From a bacterium (GTDB taxonomy: Bacteria; Bacillota; Clostridia; Oscillospirales; Oscillospiraceae), in NCBI GenBank assembly GCA_004562395.1, contig SFQY01000007.1, positions 21,719 through 85,718 of the forward strand: a DNA stretch of 64,000 nt. Reading direction: 5' to 3'. Of the stretch, positions 43,582 through 51,988 are shown piece after piece. Under the pieces are notes generated by a model. That model had not been told where the DNA came from. It saw nothing but the letters and a program-made list of their open reading frames with translations, and did not search any database. Position 1 is the first letter of the stretch; each line of letters starts with the position of its first letter. A program made the translations under genes and the position numbers.

Positions 43582-44130
43582 ATGACAGAACTGGAGATTA
43601 TGCAGCGGGCGAAGATGTACATGGAAAAGCTGGCCCAGGGGATCGATCCGATTTCGGATCAGGAAATGCCTGAGGACTCCGTGCTGAACAATGTCCGGCT
43701 GGCGAGATGCTTTTTCTATGTGTCCGGGATTTTGGATCAGGTAATTGCGAACGGCGGCAAGGTTGTCAGTATTTCCCAAAAAGACTTTTTTATCACGGAT
43801 GAAGAACTGCGGCGTGTGGATCCGTCACAGGAGCCAATCCGGATCACGCAGTTTGTTGACCTCATTATGAATGCGATCAACGATCCGGACCGGAAGCGTT
43901 TGAAGACAACGACGATTACCGGATGGTTGATTCAGAAAGGTTTTATGACGAAACAGGCAGACGCAGACGGCAAATCCCAACGTCTTCCAACGGCCATGGG
44001 GGAGAAACTCGGCTTGTCTGCCATGCTCCGGCAAGGCCAGTACGGAACCTATCGGGCGGTCTTCTATTCCGAGGAGGCTCAGCGGTTTCTTCTGGATCAT
44101 CTGCAGGAGATGCTGCAGGCTGAAAAATAG
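43582..44130 (+). CDS. Unknown protein in skin element
   Basis: 182 residues, no named family recognised. It is soluble, with a predicted helical N-terminus (MTELEIMQRAKMYMEKLAQG), a conserved-looking MPEDSVLNNVRLARCFFYVS block (about 29-48) and a C-terminal region TTITGWLIQKGFMTKQ...LPTAMGEKLGLSA that looks like a winged-helix DNA-binding segment. It could be a small regulator or a partner of a larger enzyme; this is a guess. It lies directly upstream of the cas operon, with a GCCCGGCGGGAG hairpin between them. GAAAGTTGGGGC precedes the start, so the ribosome binding site is weak. Confidence 0.55.
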   Translation: MTELEIMQRAKMYMEKLAQGIDPISDQEMPEDSVLNNVRLARCFFYVSGILDQVIANGGKVVSISQKDFFITDEELRRVDPSQEPIRITQFVDLIMNAINDPDRKRLKTTTITGWLIQKGFMTKQADADGKSQRLPTAMGEKLGLSAMLRQGQYGTYRAVFYSEEAQRFLLDHLQEMLQAEK

Positions 44131-44154
44131 CGGTGCTGATGTGAATATGGACAG

Positions 44155-44183
44155 GCCCGGCGGGAGACAACCTCCTGCCGGGC
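44155..44183 (+). terminator. Hairpin between unknown gene and cas3
   Basis: GCCCGGCGGGAG pairs with CTCCTGCCGGGC across a 4-base loop; no T run follows, so termination is uncertain. Confidence 0.45.
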
Positions 44184-44227
44184 ATTCATGTGGCACGATC
44201 CTTCCTTTACGGAACAGCATATGGGGC

Positions 44228-44256
44228 TTGATTTGTGCCTGCTGCTGTGATAAGCT
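44228..44256 (+). promoter_or_regulatory. Possible cas operon promoter
   Basis: TTGATT (44,228-44,233) and TAAGCT (44,251-44,256) 17 bases apart, 22 bases before cas3. The -10 match is poor. Confidence 0.35.
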
Positions 44257-44277
44257 AGATATAAAGGGGGCGATATT

Positions 44278-46395
44278 GTGTACTATGCACACATTCGGGA
44301 GGACGGCTGTGTTCAAACGATACAGGAACATCTGGAGGGAACCGCTCAACGATGCGGCGAATTTGCCAGGCAGTTTGGGGAAGAGAACCGCGGACGATTT
44401 CTCGGTTATGCCCACGACATAGGAAAATGTTCAGAGGCTTTCCAAAAACGTCTCCACGGCGGTCCAAAGGTGGATCACGCTACGGCGGGGGCTCTGGAAT
44501 GTGCAAAAGTTGGAGAAAACGCCATGGCCTGCTGTGTTGTTGGGCATCATGGCGGGCTGCCGGATTTTGGGAACCCCAAAACGGATTATCCGGGAATGCC
44601 AACCTTTGCCGGGCGGATAAAAAAGGGAATGGCAGGCGGTATCCCGGCCTGCCATTGGAATGGAACACTGCCCGACCCAGGGAGAAAACCGGATATAAAA
44701 GATCCCTACGCGCTATCCATGTGGGTTCGAATGCTGTATTCTTGCCTGGTGGATGCGGACTATTTGGACACGGAAGCGTTCATGGCGGAATCGAAACCTC
44801 AGCGGGGTAATTATGATTCCATGTCGGTGCTGCTGGAACGGTTGAAGGACAACATCCGGCCCTGGTTTCCGGGGAACACGGAACTTAACAAAAAACGTTG
44901 TTCCATCCTGTCTCAATGCCTGGAAAAAGCGCCGCAGCCACGGGGTATCTACTCGCTGACTGTCCCCACTGGCGGCGGGAAGACGGTTTCTTCTCTGGCT
45001 TTTGCACTGCAGCACGCAGTGGCCAACGGACTGGACCGGGTGATTTATGTCATTCCTTACACCTCCATCATCGAACAAAATGCCGCTGTTTTCCGGGAGA
45101 TTCTGGGGGAAAACAACGTGGTGGAACACCACAGCGGCGTTTGCTGCGATGATAACGACGAAACGAATACCGCCAATCACTTTCAGCGGCTGGCAGCGGA
45201 AAACTGGGACGCTCCAGTGATCGTGACGACAGCGGTACAGTTTTTTGAATCGATCTATTCCAACCGCTCTTCACAGTGCCGCAAGCTGCACAATCTGGCG
45301 AACAGCGTGGTGATTTTTGACGAGGCGCAGATGCTTCCAACCTGTCACCTGCTTCCCTGCGTGGGAGCTATGGCCAGTCTTGTGTCTCAATTCCGCGCCA
45401 CGATTTTGCTCTGCACAGCCACGCAGCCGGTGCTGGGGGATTTGTTCGGCCGGTTCTGCCCGGAGCGGCAAATTACGGAGCTGTGCCCGGAGGTGGCAGA
45501 GAATTTCCGAAATTTCCGCCGTGTGACCTATCGGGACGGCGGTACGCTGTCCGATGAAACGCTTGCCGGGGAGTTGTGTCGGGAAAAGCAGGTGCTGTGT
45601 ATCGTGAATACCCGCAAAACGGCGCAAACACTATATTCACTGCTTCCGGAGGAGGGGAGGTTTCACCTGTCTACGTTGCTGTACCCTGCCCATAGAAAGG
45701 CAGTGCTGAAAACAATCCGGCAGCGGCTGAAAGCTGGACTGCCCTGCAGGGTGGTATCCACATCACTGATAGAAGCCGGTGTGGATGTGGATTTCCCCTC
45801 CGTCTACCGGGAAATCGCGGGGCTGGATGCCATTGCCCAGGCCGCAGGCCGCTGCAACCGGGAAGGAAAGCGGGATGCGGAAGCAAGCATTGTAACCTAC
45901 TTTCGGAGTGAACACCCTGTGCCGGTTTTGCAGAAGATCAATATTCAGGCAGCTCACGAGGCTCTGAAGCAGTGCGGCGATCCCGGCAATCCGGAAACAA
46001 TAAACCGCTACTTTACCTCTCTGCGGTCATGGATTGGGGAGAATATGGACAAATCCGGAATGATGAAAACCCTGCGAGAGCAGCTGCTTCCCTTCAAGAC
46101 TGTTTCGGAGGCGTTTCATCTGATTGAGGAAGAAACCTGTACTGTCTACATTCCTTTGGGAGAAGGAGAACCGATTTGCCATCTCCTGCAGGAAGGACGG
46201 GCCAATCGGGAGGACTTCCGCCGGGCGGGGCAGTACAGTGTCAGCATTTATCGGCAGCATTTCCAGGCTCTGGTGAACGCCGGAGATATTTTGCCTCTGT
46301 CGGATGACAGCGCGATTCTGACCAATCTCAGCCTGTATGACCCGGAAATGGGATTGTCCATGAAAGCCGATGGGGGAAAAGCGGAATTTATTTGA
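44278..46395 (+). CDS. cas3: CRISPR-associated helicase/nuclease Cas3, type I-C
   Basis: 705 residues from a GTG start with AAAGGGGGC upstream. N-terminal HD nuclease (about 1-180) with the metal residues AHDIGK (His46-Asp47), DHATAG (His67) and VVGHHGG (His90-91). Then the superfamily 2 helicase: Walker A TVPTGGGKT (228-236), DEAQ box FDEAQML (347-353), motif III CTATQP and motif VI AQAAGRCNREGK. It is recruited by the Cascade complex to unwind and degrade target DNA in 3'-5' direction. It opens the operon; a 174-base gap separates it from cas5. All catalytic residues look intact. Confidence 0.95.
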   Translation: MYYAHIREDGCVQTIQEHLEGTAQRCGEFARQFGEENRGRFLGYAHDIGKCSEAFQKRLHGGPKVDHATAGALECAKVGENAMACCVVGHHGGLPDFGNPKTDYPGMPTFAGRIKKGMAGGIPACHWNGTLPDPGRKPDIKDPYALSMWVRMLYSCLVDADYLDTEAFMAESKPQRGNYDSMSVLLERLKDNIRPWFPGNTELNKKRCSILSQCLEKAPQPRGIYSLTVPTGGGKTVSSLAFALQHAVANGLDRVIYVIPYTSIIEQNAAVFREILGENNVVEHHSGVCCDDNDETNTANHFQRLAAENWDAPVIVTTAVQFFESIYSNRSSQCRKLHNLANSVVIFDEAQMLPTCHLLPCVGAMASLVSQFRATILLCTATQPVLGDLFGRFCPERQITELCPEVAENFRNFRRVTYRDGGTLSDETLAGELCREKQVLCIVNTRKTAQTLYSLLPEEGRFHLSTLLYPAHRKAVLKTIRQRLKAGLPCRVVSTSLIEAGVDVDFPSVYREIAGLDAIAQAAGRCNREGKRDAEASIVTYFRSEHPVPVLQKINIQAAHEALKQCGDPGNPETINRYFTSLRSWIGENMDKSGMMKTLREQLLPFKTVSEAFHLIEEETCTVYIPLGEGEPICHLLQEGRANREDFRRAGQYSVSIYRQHFQALVNAGDILPLSDDSAILTNLSLYDPEMGLSMKADGGKAEFI

Positions 46396-46569
46396 ATCAT
46401 ACCCGTTTTATTGGACATTTTCTGTGCTATAGTGAAAATAGTAAGAGACTTTGGAAGTGCTCTGTGATATTTTTATTATGTGCCACGGAAAAAGAGTCGA
46501 CCGGGTTGGCAGAAAAGCGAGCTGCCCGGCCGATTCCAATAAAAATCCATACAAGAAAGGAGAATGCCT

Positions 46570-47229
46570 ATGTCAATTTCCGTTGAGGTCTGGGGAGATT
46601 ATGCCTGCTTCTCGCGGCCGGAAATGAAAGTGGAACGGGTCAGCTATGACGTGATGACGCCTTCCGCTGCCCGGGGGCTGCTGGAGGCAATTTACTGGCA
46701 TCCAGGCATGAAGTGGGTTGTTGACCGGATTCACGTTTGTGCCCCTATCCGTTTTACCAACATCCGGCGCAATGAGGTCAAGGACACCATCAGTGCCCGG
46801 AAAGCCCAGACCGTTATGGAACGGGGCGGGGAATTCTATCTGGCTACACCGGACAGCATTCAGCAGCGTGCCGCCATGGTGCTGCGGGATGTGCGCTATG
46901 TCATTGATGCCCATTTTGAGATGACTGCCAGAGCAACCCCGACAGACAACCCCGGAAAATTTCAGGACATCATGCGCCGCCGGGTGGAAAAGGGGCAGTT
47001 TTATCACCAGCCCTGTTTTGGCGTCCGGGAGTTTCCCGCCCACTTCAAGCCCTGTACGGAGCTTCCCCCCTGTCCGGAGGAGCTGAAGGGCGAAAAGGAT
47101 CTGGGCTGGATGCTGCTGGATTTGGACTATTCTGACGGGGAGAATATAACGCCCCACTTCTTCCGGGCAGTGCTGCGGGACGGTGTTCTGGAGGTGCCGC
47201 CAATGTACAGTGAGGAGGTGCGGATGTGA
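46570..47229 (+). CDS. cas5c: Cas5c (Cas5d), crRNA-processing RAMP subunit
   Basis: 219 residues. In type I-C, Cas5 replaces Cas6: it cuts the precursor transcript at the repeat and stays bound to the 5' handle of the crRNA. The RAMP fold opens SISVEVWGDYACFSRPEMKVE, with VSYDVMTPSAARGLLEAIYW (about 22-41) typical of Cas5 and the region with the catalytic Tyr and Lys/His pair further on. AAAGGAG lies eight bases before this ATG; an ATG six bases earlier is too close. The stop is overlapped by the cas8c GTG (GTGA). Confidence 0.93.
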   Translation: MSISVEVWGDYACFSRPEMKVERVSYDVMTPSAARGLLEAIYWHPGMKWVVDRIHVCAPIRFTNIRRNEVKDTISARKAQTVMERGGEFYLATPDSIQQRAAMVLRDVRYVIDAHFEMTARATPTDNPGKFQDIMRRRVEKGQFYHQPCFGVREFPAHFKPCTELPPCPEELKGEKDLGWMLLDLDYSDGENITPHFFRAVLRDGVLEVPPMYSEEVRM

Positions 47230-48947
47230 TTCTGCAAGCATTGACCCGGCTGTTCGAGGACCTGGCGCAGCAGGGGAAAATTGCCCGCCCCGGATGGAAC
47301 CCGGCAAAGATCAGCTATGCCCTGTGCCTGGACGAACGGGGCAATTTGGAAAATGTTGTCCCTCTGCTGTCGGAAACGACAGTGGGAAAGAAAACCCAGC
47401 TGCGCCCGACACCCGTGGAGCTGCCATCCTCTGTTACCCGGACGGTTGGTATTCTGCCCAATTTCCTGTGGGACAATGCCAGCTATCTTCTGGGGGCTGA
47501 CGAGAAGGGCAAGCCGGAACGAAGCCTGAGCTGCTTCCGCGCCTGCGCAGAGCTGCATCACAAGCTGCTGGATGCTGTGGATTCTCCTGCCGCAAAGGCG
47601 ATTTTGGCCTATTTTGATACTTGGCATCCGGAAGAGGCGCCAGTCCACCCTGCTCTTGGGGACTGCTGGCAGGAACTGATGAAAGGCGGAAATCTGGTTT
47701 TTCGGGTAGATGGTATGTTTGCTCAGGACGACCCGGCAATCCGGGAGGCATGGAACACCCATTACAGCAGAGAAGAAGGAGAAAAACAGCAATGCTTGGT
47801 CACCGGTAACTGGGATGTGGCGGAACCGGTACACCCTGCAATCAAGGGCGTTGCCGGCGCACAGTCCAGCGGTGCTGCCATTGTGTCCTTCAACGCCTCC
47901 GCCTTCTGCTCTTATGGCAAAGAGCAGAGCCTGAACGCTCCAGTCGGCAAGTACGCTGCCTTTGCCTATACAGCCGCGCTGAATTACCTGCTGGCGGATA
48001 AGCCCAATGTCCACCGCATCGGCGATACTACCGTGGTTTGCTGGGCGGAGGGGGCGGAACCACAGTACAGTCTGTTCGCTGGACTGTCTCTGTTTGGCGA
48101 CAATCTTCCGGAGGGATTGAGCATCAACGATCTGCATTCCGCGCTGCGAAGTCTTGCACAAGGGCTTCCCTGTGAAGAACTAAAGTTGGATCCCAAACGT
48201 CCCTTCTACATTCTGGGTCTCGCCCCCAATGCAGCCAGGCTGTCCGTCCGGTTTTTCTGCCGCGATTCCTTCGGCAGCCTGATGAAGAATGTCAATGCCC
48301 ACCATAAGCGTATGGAAATCGTGGGCAATCGATACGCCATCACACCTCTTTGGGCGATGTTCCGGGAGACGGTGAATTTGAACACCACAGACAAGGCTCC
48401 TTCCCCTGTGATGGCAGGCGCTGTGACGCGAGCCATCTTTATGGGAACCGCCTATCCTGCCTCTCTGCTGGAAGCGACCATGCTCCGCATCCGGGCAGAG
48501 CGGGAGATCACCCCCGGACGAGCGGCGATTCTGAAAGCCTTTTATCTGAAAAATACCAATGATCTGTGCCCAAAGGAGGTACTGACTGTGAGCCTGAATG
48601 AAAACAGCACCAACATTCCCTATACATTGGGACGCTTGTTCTCGGTCTATGAGGCTGTTCAGGAGAGCGCGAATCCTGGAATCAACGCCACCATCAAGGA
48701 CAAGTATTTCAATTCCGCATCTGCCACACCGGCGACCATCTTCCCAATCCTGGATAATCTGTGCCAGAAGCATCTGCGTAAGCTGGACACCGGCCTGCGT
48801 ATCACCTATGATCGTCAGATTGGCAAGCTGAAGGACGTTCTGGGAGAATGCTACCCCTCCCGTCTGTCCCTGCCGGAGCAAGGATCCTTTAATCTGGGTT
48901 ATTATCATCAGAAACAGTTCCGCTTTACAAAAAAGGAGGATAAATAA
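47226..48947 (+). CDS. cas8c: Cas8c (Csd1), large subunit of type I-C Cascade
   Basis: 573 residues, the normal Csd1 length. It recognises the PAM and positions target DNA. Opening MILQALTRLFEDLAQQGKIA and the block GNWDVAEPVHPAIKGVAGAQSSGAAIVSFNASAFCSYGKEQ (about 197-236) with the following AAFAYTAALNYLL are diagnostic of Csd1. GTG start overlapping the cas5 stop, with GAGGAGG nine bases upstream. The last third contains an internal ribosome binding site and GTG at 48,588, from which the small subunit Cas11c is probably made. The stop is two bases before cas7. Confidence 0.94.
   Translation: MILQALTRLFEDLAQQGKIARPGWNPAKISYALCLDERGNLENVVPLLSETTVGKKTQLRPTPVELPSSVTRTVGILPNFLWDNASYLLGADEKGKPERSLSCFRACAELHHKLLDAVDSPAAKAILAYFDTWHPEEAPVHPALGDCWQELMKGGNLVFRVDGMFAQDDPAIREAWNTHYSREEGEKQQCLVTGNWDVAEPVHPAIKGVAGAQSSGAAIVSFNASAFCSYGKEQSLNAPVGKYAAFAYTAALNYLLADKPNVHRIGDTTVVCWAEGAEPQYSLFAGLSLFGDNLPEGLSINDLHSALRSLAQGLPCEELKLDPKRPFYILGLAPNAARLSVRFFCRDSFGSLMKNVNAHHKRMEIVGNRYAITPLWAMFRETVNLNTTDKAPSPVMAGAVTRAIFMGTAYPASLLEATMLRIRAEREITPGRAAILKAFYLKNTNDLCPKEVLTVSLNENSTNIPYTLGRLFSVYEAVQESANPGINATIKDKYFNSASATPATIFPILDNLCQKHLRKLDTGLRITYDRQIGKLKDVLGECYPSRLSLPEQGSFNLGYYHQKQFRFTKKEDK
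48588..48947 (+). CDS. cas11c: Predicted internal start: Cas11c small subunit within cas8c
   Basis: Inside cas8c, in the same frame, AAAGGAGG (48,572-48,579) is followed eight bases later by GTG (48,588). Translation from there gives a 119-residue helical protein (MSLNENSTNIPYTLGRLFSV at its start) ending with Cas8c. In the well-studied type I-C system of Desulfovibrio vulgaris the small subunit Cas11c is made by exactly such internal initiation and is needed for a full complex. The strength of this ribosome binding site within coding sequence makes chance unlikely. Confidence 0.75.
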   Translation: MSLNENSTNIPYTLGRLFSVYEAVQESANPGINATIKDKYFNSASATPATIFPILDNLCQKHLRKLDTGLRITYDRQIGKLKDVLGECYPSRLSLPEQGSFNLGYYHQKQFRFTKKEDK

Positions 48948-48948
48948 T

Positions 48949-49836
48949 ATGAGCGCCATTTCCAACCGGTACGAATTCGTAATCTTTTTCGATGTGGAAA
49001 ACGGAAACCCCAATGGTGATCCGGATGCCGGCAATATGCCCCGTGTCGACCCGGAAACCGGCTACGGCCTGGTGACGGACGTATGTCTGAAGCGAAAAAT
49101 CCGCAACTATGTGGAAACTGTAAAGGAGGGAGAGCCTGGCTACCGCATCTACGTCAAGGACGGCGTGCCCCTGAACCGCAGCGATGCGGAAGCCTGCGCT
49201 TATGTCGGCGTTGATCCCGCCAAGCTGAAAGAGGCTAAGAAGAAGGATGCCGATCTGGATGTCAAAATCCGGGACTTTATGTGCCAGAACTTCTTCGATA
49301 TCCGTACTTTCGGCGCTGTGATGACCACTTTCGTTAAGGGCGCACTGAACTGTGGTCAGGTGCGGGGCCCTGTTCAGCTGGGCTTTGCCCGAAGCGTTGA
49401 CCCCATTTTGCCGCAGGAGGTTACCATTACCCGCGTTGCCATTACCACTGAGGCAGACGCGGAGAAAAAAGGAACGGAAATGGGGCGGAAGTACATTGTT
49501 CCCTATGGCCTGTACCGGGCGGAGGGCTATGTGTCCGCTAACCTGGCACGGAAGACCACCGGCTTTTCCGAGGAGGACCTGCAGCTTCTGTGGCAGGCAA
49601 TTCTCAACATGTTTGAATTGGATCATTCTGCTGCCCGGGGCAAGATGTCCGTCCGGGAACTGATTGTATTCCGCCACGATTCCGAACTGGGCAATGCACC
49701 TGCCTACAAGCTGTTCAATCTGGTAAAAGCAGAGCGGATCCCCGGCGTGGTTACACCCAGGGCCTACTCCGATTATCGGATTAGCGTGGACGAGGCCCGT
49801 CTGCCTGACGGCGTTGCCTGTACGCGCATGGGGTGA
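48949..49836 (+). CDS. cas7c: Cas7c (Csd2), backbone subunit of type I-C Cascade
   Basis: 295 residues. It forms the helical backbone along the crRNA spacer. The start ISNRYEFVIFFDVENGNPNG (about 4-23), followed by DPDAGNMPRVDPETG, is the Csd2/Csh2 RAMP signature; the DIRTFGAVMTTFVKGALNCGQVRGPVQ block (about 117-143) and KYIVPYGLYRAEGYVSA (about 183-199) are also conserved. AGGAGG precedes the start by 11 bases. The cas4 GTG overlaps its stop. Confidence 0.95.
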   Translation: MSAISNRYEFVIFFDVENGNPNGDPDAGNMPRVDPETGYGLVTDVCLKRKIRNYVETVKEGEPGYRIYVKDGVPLNRSDAEACAYVGVDPAKLKEAKKKDADLDVKIRDFMCQNFFDIRTFGAVMTTFVKGALNCGQVRGPVQLGFARSVDPILPQEVTITRVAITTEADAEKKGTEMGRKYIVPYGLYRAEGYVSANLARKTTGFSEEDLQLLWQAILNMFELDHSAARGKMSVRELIVFRHDSELGNAPAYKLFNLVKAERIPGVVTPRAYSDYRISVDEARLPDGVACTRMG

Positions 49837-50495
49837 TCTATTCGGAGGAAAATTTCCTCCAACTGTCGGGACTCCAGCATTTCGCCTTCTGCCGCCGGCA
49901 ATGGGCACTGATTCATATTGAGAATCAGTGGGAAGAAAATTTTCGCACCATTGACGGAGCGATTTTACACCAAAACGCCCATGACACGCAGTTTTTCGAG
50001 AGCCGGGGGGATCGGTTTGTTACCCGGGGTGTCAGCGTCTATTCCGCGGAGCTGGGTGTTTCCGGGCAATGTGACGTTCTGGAGTATCACAGGGGAAATA
50101 CAGGCATCCCTCTGGCCGGGAAGGAGGGCCTTTGGCAGCCCTATCCGGTGGAGTATAAACGAGGCCGCCCCCGGGAGGATACCGGGGACGCCCTCCAGCT
50201 TTGCGGACAGGCTATGTGTCTGGAAACCATGCTGTGCTGCGATGTCCCGGAAGGCGCACTGTATTACGGGGAGATTCGCCGGCGGGAGCGGGTCGTCTTT
50301 ACCCCGGAGCTGCGTTCCCAGGTCAAAGACCTGCTGGCGCAGATGCACGACCTCTATCAGCGGGGTTATACGCCTAAGGTCAAGCCCACGAAAAGCTGTA
50401 ACGCCTGTTCCATGAAGGAGCTCTGCCTGCCAAAGCTGATGAAAAACCGCTCCGTGTCCGCTTATCTCAAAGATGCTATGGAGGAAATGCCATGA
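49833..50495 (+). CDS. cas4: Cas4, spacer-trimming nuclease with Fe-S cluster
   Basis: 220 residues. RecB-type nuclease that trims prespacers and selects PAM-bearing ends with Cas1-Cas2. The four cluster cysteines are present: FAFCRRQW (about 19) and CNACSMKELC (about 190-199). Active-site residues of the family appear as His (AILHQNAHD), Asp in SGQCDVLEY (about 80) and the Glu-x-Lys of YPVEYKRG (about 106-111). The GTG start overlaps the cas7 stop, so translation is coupled. The cas1 ATG overlaps its own stop (ATGA). Confidence 0.94.
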   Translation: MIYSEENFLQLSGLQHFAFCRRQWALIHIENQWEENFRTIDGAILHQNAHDTQFFESRGDRFVTRGVSVYSAELGVSGQCDVLEYHRGNTGIPLAGKEGLWQPYPVEYKRGRPREDTGDALQLCGQAMCLETMLCCDVPEGALYYGEIRRRERVVFTPELRSQVKDLLAQMHDLYQRGYTPKVKPTKSCNACSMKELCLPKLMKNRSVSAYLKDAMEEMP

Positions 50496-51523
50496 AGCAG
50501 CTTCTGAACACCCTGTTTGTCACCTCTGAGGACATTTACCTGTCATTGGAGGGAGAAAACGTCCTGGCCAACCGGGACAGGGAAGTGGTTGCCCGGTATC
50601 CCCTGCATACGCTGCAGACCATTGTCAGCTTCTCTTATTCCGGGGCATCTCCGGCACTGATGGGAGCCTGCGCCGAGAAGCGGATCGGACTGGCATTCTG
50701 TACGCCCAGAGGGAAGTTCCTGGCGCGGGTCTGCGGAGAAAGCAACGGCAACGTTCTGCTGCGCCGGAAACAATACCGGATCGCGGACGACCCGCGGCAA
50801 AGCTGTACCGTTGCCCGGTATATGATCTTTGGGAAGCTCAGCAATTCCGCGGCAAGCATTCAAAGAACCCTGCGGGATCATGCACCGCGAGTGGAAAACT
50901 GCGGCCTGGAGGAGGCGGCCGGTCAAATCCGGAAGCTGCTACCCCAGGTGCTGGAGGTGCCGGATATGGAGGCGCTTCGTGGTCTGGAGGGCGTGGGCGC
51001 GGCGGCCTATTTCGGCGTTTTTGACCATATGCTGCTGAACCGGAAGGGGGATTTCTTCTTCCGGGGGCGCAGCCGCCGGCCGCCGCTGGACCGGGTCAAC
51101 GCCATGCTGTCTTTTGCCTATAGCCTTTTGGCACACGACTGTGCCAGCGCGCTGGAAAGTGTGGGGCTGGATCCCTATGTGGGATTTCTTCACAGAGACC
51201 GTCCGGGACGGGAATCCCTGGCCTTGGACTTGATGGAGGAACTGCGGCCATGCATGGCAGACCGCTTTGTACTGACGCTGGTGAACAACCGGATGGTTCG
51301 GCCAGAGGATTTTCAGGCACAGGACAGCGGCGCGGTCCTGCTCACCGACGAGGGGCGGAAAAAGTTTCTGAAAGCATGGCAAGAGAGAAAACGGGATACG
51401 CTGACCCATCCCTATCTCAATGAGAAAATGAGCTGGGGGCTGATTCCCTATGTTCAGGCGCTGCTGCTTGCCCGGTATCTCCGGGGAGATTTGGACGCCT
51501 ATCCGCCGTTTTTATGGAAGTGA
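50492..51523 (+). CDS. cas1: Cas1 integrase, type I-C
   Basis: 343 residues. With Cas2 it inserts new spacers at the leader end. The catalytic triad is visible: Glu in LRGLEGVGAAAYFGVF (about 165), His in PYVGFLHRDRPGRESLALDL (about 232) and the acidic residue in LALDLMEELRP (about 247). The N-terminal beta domain opens LLNTLFVTSEDIYLSLEGENV. Start overlaps the cas4 stop; GAGGAAATG is upstream. Everything needed for acquisition looks intact, in agreement with the very long array. Confidence 0.95.
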   Translation: MKQLLNTLFVTSEDIYLSLEGENVLANRDREVVARYPLHTLQTIVSFSYSGASPALMGACAEKRIGLAFCTPRGKFLARVCGESNGNVLLRRKQYRIADDPRQSCTVARYMIFGKLSNSAASIQRTLRDHAPRVENCGLEEAAGQIRKLLPQVLEVPDMEALRGLEGVGAAAYFGVFDHMLLNRKGDFFFRGRSRRPPLDRVNAMLSFAYSLLAHDCASALESVGLDPYVGFLHRDRPGRESLALDLMEELRPCMADRFVLTLVNNRMVRPEDFQAQDSGAVLLTDEGRKKFLKAWQERKRDTLTHPYLNEKMSWGLIPYVQALLLARYLRGDLDAYPPFLWK

Positions 51524-51527
51524 GGAT

Positions 51528-51818
51528 ATGTTGGTTCTGATTACTTACGACGTCAGCACGGAGGATGCCGCCGGGCGAAAAAGACTGCGGCAGATTGCGA
51601 AAAAATGTGTGGACTACGGCCAGCGGGTGCAGAACTCGGTGTTTGAGTGCCTGCTGGACGCCGGCCAGTGCCGCAGTCTGCAGGCCAAGCTGCTGTCCAT
51701 CATGGATCCGGAAAAGGACAGCCTCCGCTTCTACTACCTGGGGAATCAATATGAAAAAAAGGTTGAGCATTTCGGCTGCAAGAACACCTATCTGCCGGAG
51801 GATACCCTGATCCTGTAG
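51528..51818 (+). CDS. cas2: Cas2
   Basis: 96 residues, ferredoxin-like fold. The start MLVLITYDVSTEDAAGRKRL has the conserved Asp of VITYDV (Asp8), followed by RQIAKKCVDYGQRVQNSVFEC and the C-terminal strand SLRFYYLGNQY. It forms the central dimer of the Cas1-Cas2 complex. It starts five bases after the cas1 stop with GTGAGGAT upstream; the frame further upstream overlaps cas1 and is not used. The array leader begins directly after its stop. Confidence 0.94.
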   Translation: MLVLITYDVSTEDAAGRKRLRQIAKKCVDYGQRVQNSVFECLLDAGQCRSLQAKLLSIMDPEKDSLRFYYLGNQYEKKVEHFGCKNTYLPEDTLIL

Positions 51819-51988
51819 TGCGAAGCTCCGGTGAACAGGAATTCCCGGGAGGTTCGCACGGCTTTTTCGTGAACCTGTGTGGAGAATACCTGCTTTTGAA
51901 CCGGTTTGGTACGGCTTTTCCGGGGGCCTGCCCGACAAAATTTGATACCTTTGCCAAAGATGCCGCCGGAAATTTATGCATCTTTGCT
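51819..51988 (+). promoter_or_regulatory. CRISPR leader
   Basis: 170 bases between cas2 and the first repeat, AT-richer near the repeat. It starts with an inverted pair TGCGAA / TTCGCA followed by GGCTTTTT (51,819-51,869), a probable terminator of the cas message. The array promoter should lie between about 51,870 and 51,988; no convincing -35/-10 pair was picked. Confidence 0.75.
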
